The notes beneath the pieces were generated by a model. It was not told the origin of the DNA. It searched no databases and saw nothing but the letters and a program-made list of their open reading frames with translations. 64,000 nt of DNA. It comes from Tubiluchus corallicola (taxonomy: Eukaryota; Priapulida; Priapulimorpha; Priapulimorphida; Tubiluchidae). Shown here piece after piece: positions 59,301 to 64,000 of this stretch; position 1 is the stretch's first letter, and the number at the start of each line of letters is the position of its first letter. The DNA is taken from positions 1-64,000 of the forward strand of contig JAQGDQ010000396.1 of the NCBI GenBank assembly GCA_030141605.1, given 5' to 3'. A program made the translations under genes and the position numbers.

Positions 59301-60052
59301 TCTGAAGAGGAAGCATCTAATCTGCTTCTACAACTTTCTCAGCTAACATCCATGGATTTGGTGAGTAGGCCTATAACATGTAGATCAAGCAACAACGATA
59401 TCAAATTTTAGCTAGGAAGAGAAGTTAAGCATTATAAAAGTTGTCTCTTTTGTGAATTAGACTAGTTTTTTTCTACGGAAAGATCTTTTGTATCTGCAAA
59501 TATACAAAGAATGCTGGGAAACCGGATAAGAAATATAAAATCAATGCAAATTGTGGAAATGTTAGGGATGAATGAGAAAAGTTAGAAAAACTAAGTGGCT
59601 GTCAAGTCTGCAACTCTTCTTTAATTCTAATAGTCTACTAGTCTTGTTTTATAGTTTGAAAATTTGCTTAAAATTATTTTGCTTAGAAAATTTATACACA
59701 CCATCTGTTGTCAACAGTAGCACGAAATCAAATAATGTGAAATGCGTTCTATTGTGCGTTTTAGCAGCAAGTATTGATATGTGCAGAAATTTCCATAGTA
59801 TCTGATGACTTAGGTTTGTAACTGATAAGTACTGTGTTCTGAAGTTTAACCAGTCGTTTGCATTTGTTTCAACTTGTTGTTTATTGTTTACAGGATTTGC
59901 TCAGGTATTGCATAGAACAGGTAGAAATCTTGGTGAGCAATAACCTTCAGACCGCACAAGAGGAATTCGAACCACCAAAGACACCATTATCTCAGAACTT
60001 TGACATTCAGCCAGAGACACCCACAGATGTCAGAGACGTTTACTTGTCATGA
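35448..60052 (+). CDS. CCND: D-type cyclin (G1/S-specific), complete, 5 coding exons
   Basis: Five exons join in frame to 294 codons (293 aa); mammalian cyclins D1-D3 are 289-295 aa. Cyclin D activates CDK4/6 to phosphorylate Rb and drive G1/S. Evidence: near the N-terminus FWCCE, in the place of the Rb-binding LxCx[17 protein letters not shown] and WMLEVCEEEPC at the start of the cyclin box; [30 protein letters not shown], whose Lys117 matches the CDK-contacting Lys112 of human D1; [44 protein letters not shown]; and the C-terminal [12 protein letters not shown], where Thr283 and Thr285 match human D1 Thr286/Thr288, the phosphodegron. The start lies in a good context (AACCATGG). Introns 2 (6.0 kb) and 3 (16.5 kb) are unusually large here and rich in possible control elements. 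Sequence cannot assign it to D1, D2 or D3; a single invertebrate D-type gene is likely. Confidence 0.97.
36333..36548 (+). CDS. CCND: Cyclin D exon 2
   Basis: Residues 72-143, the core of the first cyclin fold (VCEEE through VQEIT). Acceptor GCTCCAG, donor GTAAGT, phase 0. Confidence 0.97.
38238..38305 (+). repeat. tRNA(Gly)-like A-box remnant
   Basis: GTTGGTGGTTCAGTGGTAGC resembles the 5' half of tRNA-Gly. The expected B box is degenerate (AGTTTTGATG) and no cloverleaf forms. A SINE or tRNA pseudogene fragment is the likely explanation. Confidence 0.3.
41620..41775 (+). promoter_or_regulatory. Cluster of ACAATG-N3-TGTCA composite motifs
   Basis: ACAATG occurs at 41620, 41660, 41728 and 41761. 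The last three are each followed, after exactly three bases, by TGTCA. The halves resemble SOX (ACAATG) and TALE/MEIS (TGACA) sites. A regulatory role is inferred from the fixed spacing only. Confidence 0.35.
42558..42717 (+). CDS. CCND: Cyclin D exon 3
   Basis: Residues 144-197, [20 protein letters not shown] through FIDLCAT. Acceptor GCTTCAG, donor GTAGGT, ending with one base of the Asp codon. Confidence 0.97.
43378..43425 (+). repeat. 17-bp direct repeat, period 31
   Basis: ATAAAGACTTTGTATAA occurs at 43378-43394 and 43409-43425, identical. Confidence 0.85.
43744..43797 (+). repeat. 27-bp tandem duplication
   Basis: Two adjacent 27-base units (43744-43770, 43771-43797) match at 24 positions. 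Each contains CAGGTTTATTTTA. Confidence 0.85.
44641..44803. repeat. (TC)n microsatellite in cyclin D intron 3
   Basis: About 160 bases of CT/TC with a few TG interruptions. It produces a false Glu-Arg open frame on the minus strand. Confidence 0.95.
45219..45416 (-). CDS. Candidate small ORF, function unknown
   Basis: A 65-codon minus-strand frame within cyclin D intron 3. Its ATG (45416-45414) lies in GCCACCATGG, a textbook Kozak context, and it ends TGA at 45221-45219. The predicted peptide is of mixed composition (starts [14 protein letters not shown], later [13 protein letters not shown]) without low complexity. The local sequence is richer in G+C than its flanks. I recognise no family. 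It may equally be a conserved enhancer or a transposon scrap read by chance. Confidence 0.2.
   Translation of the reverse strand: MDHKSSFFLTRRCLSLVDNAKMLDGISRVILDLAWLAKRGLVCETAGKAAAPSYGTHAFAFNKQL
46340..46440 (-). repeat. tRNA-derived SINE head (A and B boxes)
   Basis: On the minus strand, TAGCTAGTGGTTAGCA (46428-46413) is a good RNA polymerase III A box. GATCGAGTTCC (46373-46363) follows about 40 bases on as a B box close to GGTTCGANTCC. The spacing suits a tRNA gene, but I could not fold a cloverleaf, so a SINE head is the best reading. Confidence 0.45.
48305..48331 (-). promoter_or_regulatory. Nuclear-receptor element: DR5 plus DR1 of AGGTCA
   Basis: The plus strand reads TGACCT-TTGCA-TGACCT-C-TGACCTTGG. 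On the minus strand these are three perfect AGGTCA half-sites, spaced one and five bases apart, the first extended to CCAAGGTCA. DR1 is typical for RXR/HNF4/COUP-TF, DR5 for RAR/RXR, and CCAAGGTCA for SF-1/ERR-type receptors. Binding is inferred. Confidence 0.5.
48478..48485. promoter_or_regulatory. Full CRE palindrome TGACGTCA
   Basis: Exact CREB/ATF consensus, 147 bp downstream of the DR5+DR1 array in the same intron. Confidence 0.4.
50039..50370 (+). promoter_or_regulatory. CpG-dense islet with CCAAT and TATA-like boxes
   Basis: By hand count 24 CpG dinucleotides in about 330 bp, far denser than the AT-rich surroundings. CCAAT at 50039-50043 and TATAAG at 50061-50066 lie at its left edge. 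Two CACCTG E-boxes occur inside (near 50124 and 50268). It could be an intronic enhancer or an alternative promoter of cyclin D. Confidence 0.4.
53291..53336. repeat. (TC)n microsatellite in cyclin D intron 3
   Basis: About 46 bases of TC within a broader pyrimidine-rich tract. Confidence 0.95.
57715..57767. repeat. Inverted repeat, 13-base arms
   Basis: GAAATCCCGGGTA (57715-57727) and TACCCGAGATTTC (57755-57767) pair at 12 of 13 positions around a 27-base loop. It does not extend beyond the arms. Confidence 0.7.
59227..59360 (+). CDS. CCND: Cyclin D exon 4
   Basis: Residues 197-241, [20 protein letters not shown], the second cyclin fold. Acceptor TTTCAG, donor GTGAGT. Confidence 0.95.
59894..60052 (+). 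CDS. CCND: Cyclin D exon 5 (last)
   Basis: Residues 242-293 and TGA. A helix with [11 protein letters not shown], a Pro/Glu-rich tail and the conserved TPTDVRDV degron. Confidence 0.96.
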   Translation, partial: DLLRYCIEQVEILVSNNLQTAQEEFEPPKTPLSQNFDIQPETPTDVRDVYLS

Positions 60053-62690
60053 TACTAAATACCAAAATGATTTTAGAGTCTTAGATACCAACTTCATTTC
60101 TTAGCTATCTCTTGTACTTCCTAGGTTTCAAATAAACATTATCACTTATGAACGTTGCAAATGTTCACGTTCAAAATGAACGTTAAATGAGTGTACATTT
60201 TATCACTTATGAAAATTTTCAATACACAATTCAATGTTTGTTGCACTAAAAAGATGTATTGAGTCAACCCAATATAAATAAAAGTTTTTTCAGGTTTTGA
60301 AACGATTTAATGTCCCCCCCCCCTTAGTCGTCATACGTGTCATACTTACCTGGACGATGACTCGGTAAAACTGAGTACTTTTTCTTGTTATTATTCTGAT
60401 ATGATATTTTCATTACATTTATGTGCCATTTATATTTAAGAAAAGTATGTTCGTGGTGAGGTGGTGAACAAACGTCTCACCAGTGGTGACTGGCTGGAGT
60501 CTCCATCTATATGCAACAAATGACAAATCTGTGATATATTATTAGTAGGTTGTATTTGTGGATAAACTTAGAACATCTATTATTGTTTGATCGCATCTAA
60601 TTAATGTAGAATTTTTGTGTACAAAGTTACAACTTACTTGCGTGTATTTGTTAGTTAGGTTTCACAGTTTTATATCAAGGCGTATAACAATGTCTAAACC
60701 TTATTGTTCAAAATGTATCTATCATATCAACTATCTGTACCTATTATATGTTAAAATTATTGTATGAACTACGAGTGTGAAAAATAATTATTTGATTTGT
60801 TCATTTATTTTATATTTTGGTATTACATTGTACATTTCATTGCTATTTTGCTGTTGCAGATAAAATCCTAATAAAAATTGCACAATTTAGAAAAAAGTGA
60901 CTAAAACAGCAAACATAAAGTGTTCACGTTTCAGCCTAAGAAAGAGTCGAAAGGAGTGAACTCTACATCTGAAATTGTGATGAAAAAAATTATTTCGAGT
61001 TGAGACTTTAATTTCCACTTTAATCATGTTGAAATTCTGTGTTGGTTCCTTTTGCTTTGTATTATAAATATTCTTGTAAATACAAGTTGTGAAGTCTAGT
61101 TTAGACTAAGAATGAAGTGAACGACTATCACTTAGCTTACAAGACTTAGTTACTATTTCTCTTAAGCAAACAGTTTTTCTATTTACTGACCTCAGTATTT
61201 GTGTGAAATGTGACTGATGAAATAAATATTTTTTATAACTTAATGAATAATTTTAGTATTTTAATATTTTTACAGAGAGGAATACTTGTTTACATTGCTG
61301 AGAACTGGAAGTTCACTAGTACAAAAATAACTATTTTGCATATACATTATAATTGTTTACTATATACGTAAACATATTATCAACATTGTCGAAAGCGTAC
61401 ATACTTATAGAATGTGTGTGAATGCAAAATAAAAAATAAGCGTTTTAACCGTGTATAAGAAACCACGCATGCTAAATCTCCTTTTCAATCCACATGTAAT
61501 AGCATATTATATCGTGGCAAGTTTTAATATATTTTACTTATTTTATTTACATTATTTACTATAAGAAACCTATTTACATTAGTACTACTACTAATAAAAA
61601 TAGCTTAGACATTGGAGTCATTATCCAGCTGTTAGTAACAGCCATTATTAGTCACTTGAGCTCTCTGCTTTGTTTCAAACAAAAATGACTGCAGGGCAAA
61701 ATGTAAAGCAAGGCATTTTGGCTGTTCATCCTAAAATTCCAAAAATGTAGAAACTAGAAAGTCTGTATTAATATAGACCATCATTCTTTAATGTATAAAT
61801 CACATTATTGTCGTAAGTTACATACAAAAAAATTATGTAATACTATACAAATTTTTATCAGCCTTCTATGTAAGAAACTTTAAAGTTAGTAAAGCAATTT
61901 CACAAAGTACAATCGAGTATCTATTTTTATGACAATACCTCTTTCCAAACTTGCTAATATTCAGATTTCAATTCCTCAACAACGAATTAGACATGAAACG
62001 AAATTATGACATGAAAGGTATGCTGAAACATATATAATTAGCAGTTTCATCATGAAAACTGCAACACTAATAATCTCTTATCTCCTACCCAAACCATAAG
62101 TCAATGCTTATACAAATAACATTCATCAATACCAGCCCAGCACACAAAAACTGCTTCACTAACGCAGCAGTGATAATCGATTCAATAACCGAATATAGTC
62201 GTGTCCTGCCGTTTTACGATAAATCAGGCACAGATGAAAACCACGTGTTCATGCATAAGAAAGCCTTCAAAAGCCTACTATGCAAAGGCATTATTACTTA
62301 ATTTTACTGCAAAGATGATTACTGTTTGTAGTGGAATTTTTGTGGATTTTTGGAAAAATAAGTAGAAAATGGTATCTGCACCGGTAGCTAAAAAATAATT
62401 GATGATTGGAAAAAGCCGAAACTGACTATAATCGATCAGATGGATTATCGGCCATTATTACTGCAAGCAACTGAAACCAATTTATGTATCATAAACTTGC
62501 TTATTACAGCAAAATACGGCAATGCTTATTATTCATTGACATGATAAGTTACTACATATTTCCGTATTACAATGTGCAGCTTCTGTTCAGCACATTCACT
62601 CGTATTTTACACTACCAATACCTCGATATCACTTCTCCACCACAAAATCAAAAAGAAAAATAAATAAACTTGTAAATAACAGAACAAAAG
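60053..62690. other. Convergent 3' ends of cyclin D (+) and SYVN1 (-)
   Basis: No coding exon. Cyclin D polyadenylation signals AATAAA at 60131-60136 and 60277-60282, with further ones near 60870 and 61220. A 7-bp stem hairpin (ACGTTCA-AAA-TGAACGT) lies at 60167-60183. The SYVN1 3' UTR runs leftward from 62690; several TTTATT (minus AATAAA) occur near 61550, but the true end is not decidable. Confidence 0.5.
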
Positions 62691-62848
62691 CTAACTTTCC
62701 TGGTTCTGTGGCGAATAAGACGACACGTCCTCATTCTTTCCGGTGAAACGTTCTAATCGCCGACGTCGTATTTCGTTTAATTCTTCGTCATCGGATTTTA
62801 GGCCAGGAGTTTGTTCCTCACTTAACGTGTCGGACACTGATGCACTGT
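62691..62848 (-). CDS. SYVN1: SYVN1 last exon
   Basis: Acidic segment, then EIRRRRLERF and a short Ser/Gln tail, TAG stop. The acceptor reads TTTCTAG. Confidence 0.9.
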
Positions 62849-63924
62849 CTAGAAATAACATTCCATATTAGATGATTAAACAGAAACCAAGAAACACTAC
62901 ACTTTTAGAAAAAGAATTAACACAAAGAGTTCTTAAAATGTAAAATCACACTTACCCAAATGACATAAAATCTAAAGCTAATAAAAAGCCCTATAACATA
63001 ACTGAATGTAAAAGACAAAAATAAATGCAAACAAAAATGTTAGTAAGGTCATACAGGTAATAAAAAGATAATAATAATAATAATAAGGTAATAAGAAAAC
63101 ATGATTAGAGATGTTTTTTAAAACATAGTCGTTAAAATAAAATTAAGCTGTCATAAAGATTTAAAAAATGTGAATTTTGAATAGTAAAAATAACATCAAA
63201 ACACAAAAAGACATCAGCCATCGAAAACCTTACCAAATTGCAGTTTAAAAGTATTATTGGTGTTAACTGATGACCAGGCTAACACTGCACAGTTGTCGTA
63301 CTCAAGTATTACAATCAAGGAGATTTAATATTTTATATCCTAAAGTGACAGGTTTAAAAGCACAACTACCCTCATCAGCTGCCTACCTTGAGCAACAGAA
63401 TCAGGTACTATTGAATCTGGTTGACTAGATGTACAGGGTTGTATGTTTGCTTCCTGCAGCAACGTGGACTCACTAACTTTAGTTGACATTTTGGTGCTTG
63501 TAGCCATACTGGATTTTGGCAAAGTTTCTGATCTGGCTTGTGTTGTAGAAGAAGAGCTTTCAGCAGAAGCTATGCTCACTGATGTGGAAATGCTGTAAAT
63601 AAGAAAAAATTCATACAGTTTGCCATAAATTAGAAGTCCTTTCACGTTACAATGACAAGAGAATCTTGATTATTTAACGTCAACAATATCTGACTGGGAC
63701 AATTTCAGAACAAAATGTGCGACACAGAAACAATTAATACCTTAACGAATTTATCACAGCCGTGTACTGTTGCATCTGAAGCACAGCAGCATCTAGCAAT
63801 GTTTGGATATTACGCAGACACGTGACTCTCGCCTCCACATTTTGCCTCTCCCGACCTTCCATAGCTCGAACTTCAGAATCTGTCAGGCCGGCAAAACTTG
63901 GTGGTGGAGGTGGTGTTATTAAAC
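62691..63924 (-). CDS. SYVN1: SYVN1/HRD1 E3 ubiquitin ligase, last three coding exons (partial gene)
   Basis: Minus-strand exons 63924-63741, 63592-63387 and 62848-62691 join in frame (split codons AG|C and G|AC) and end at TAG 62693-62691. Vertebrate synoviolin has the same C-terminal order: a proline-rich stretch, then SEVRAMEGRERQNVEARV and NIQTLLDAAVLQMQQY, a Ser/Thr-rich disordered segment, and a final EIRRRRLERF motif (ELRRRRLQKL in human). HRD1 is the membrane RING ligase of ER-associated degradation, working with SEL1L. The transmembrane domain and RING lie beyond the window's right edge. The last segment matches well enough to exclude AMFR/gp78, which lacks this tail. Confidence 0.93.
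63387..63592 (-). CDS. SYVN1: SYVN1 penultimate exon
   Basis: Low-complexity Ser/Thr-rich segment (ISTSVSIASAESSSSTT onward). Weakly conserved by nature; accepted because of frame, splice sites (TTTACAG, GTAGGC) and position. Confidence 0.85.
63741..63924 (-). CDS. SYVN1: SYVN1 third-last exon
   Basis: Poly-proline, then the conserved RAMEGRERQ helix and LLDAAVLQMQQY. Acceptor TTTCACAG at the right, donor GTATTA at the left. Confidence 0.94.
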
Positions 63925-64000
63925 CTGTGAAACAAGGGATATTAATCAATCAGCTCTCTAGCAGAATAATATTCGTAGTATTCAGTCCAGCAAAATCTAT

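Noticed and set aside
1-64000. CRISPR arrays, bacterial operons, rRNA genes, intact tRNA genes
   Set aside because: None seen; intron structure and gene content are those of an animal nuclear genome.

Overview
This is a 64 kb window of animal (metazoan) nuclear DNA. The genes carry GT-AG introns (one is GC-AG). Intergenic and intronic DNA is AT-rich, with long TA and TC/AG microsatellites, degraded non-LTR retrotransposons and at least one short DNA transposon. Protein sequences point to an invertebrate. The cyclin D N-terminus and overall gene sizes would suit a lophotrochozoan, but I cannot fix the phylum from this window alone. There is no operon, CRISPR array, rRNA gene or convincing intact tRNA gene.

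Layout: (1) 101-231, plus strand, last coding exon of a SCYL1-like pseudokinase, with 3' UTR to about 1.4 kb. (2) 3665-4970, minus strand, a complete two-exon FKBP1A (FKBP12). (3) About 5.5-11 kb, a graveyard of LINE fragments on both strands plus two small repeat families. (4) 11876-12317, a pogo/Tigger-like MITE with TA target duplication, about 620 bp before the next gene. (5) 12939-30797, plus strand, a complete 19-exon CFAP61 (axonemal radial-spoke-base protein, 1,363 aa) whose exons join in frame throughout. Its introns hold microsatellites, a probable LTR remnant and a recent partial duplication of exon 7. (6) About 32.4-34.15 kb, a decayed LINE copy with an intact 3' end. (7) 35448-60052, plus strand, a complete 5-exon D-type cyclin (293 aa) spread over 24.6 kb by a 6 kb and a 16.5 kb intron. 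(8) 62691-63924, minus strand, the last three coding exons of SYVN1/HRD1; the rest lies beyond the window.

The genes do not form one pathway: SCYL1 (COPI traffic), FKBP1A (prolyl isomerase), CFAP61 (motile cilia), cyclin D (G1/S control), SYVN1 (ER-associated degradation). Their linkage is informative. In human, SCYL1, SYVN1 and CCND1 all sit on 11q13, and FKBP1A and CFAP61 both on 20p, so the window looks like a retained piece of ancient animal linkage.

I found no clear new enzymatic or defence system. The most interesting signals are: the exon-7 duplication with a 252 bp microhomology deletion; regulatory-looking grammar in the large cyclin D introns (a DR5+DR1 nuclear-receptor array, repeated ACAATG-N3-TGTCA composites, a CpG-dense islet with CCAAT and TATA-like boxes); a GC-AG intron in CFAP61; and a decapeptide repeat in the CFAP61 linker.
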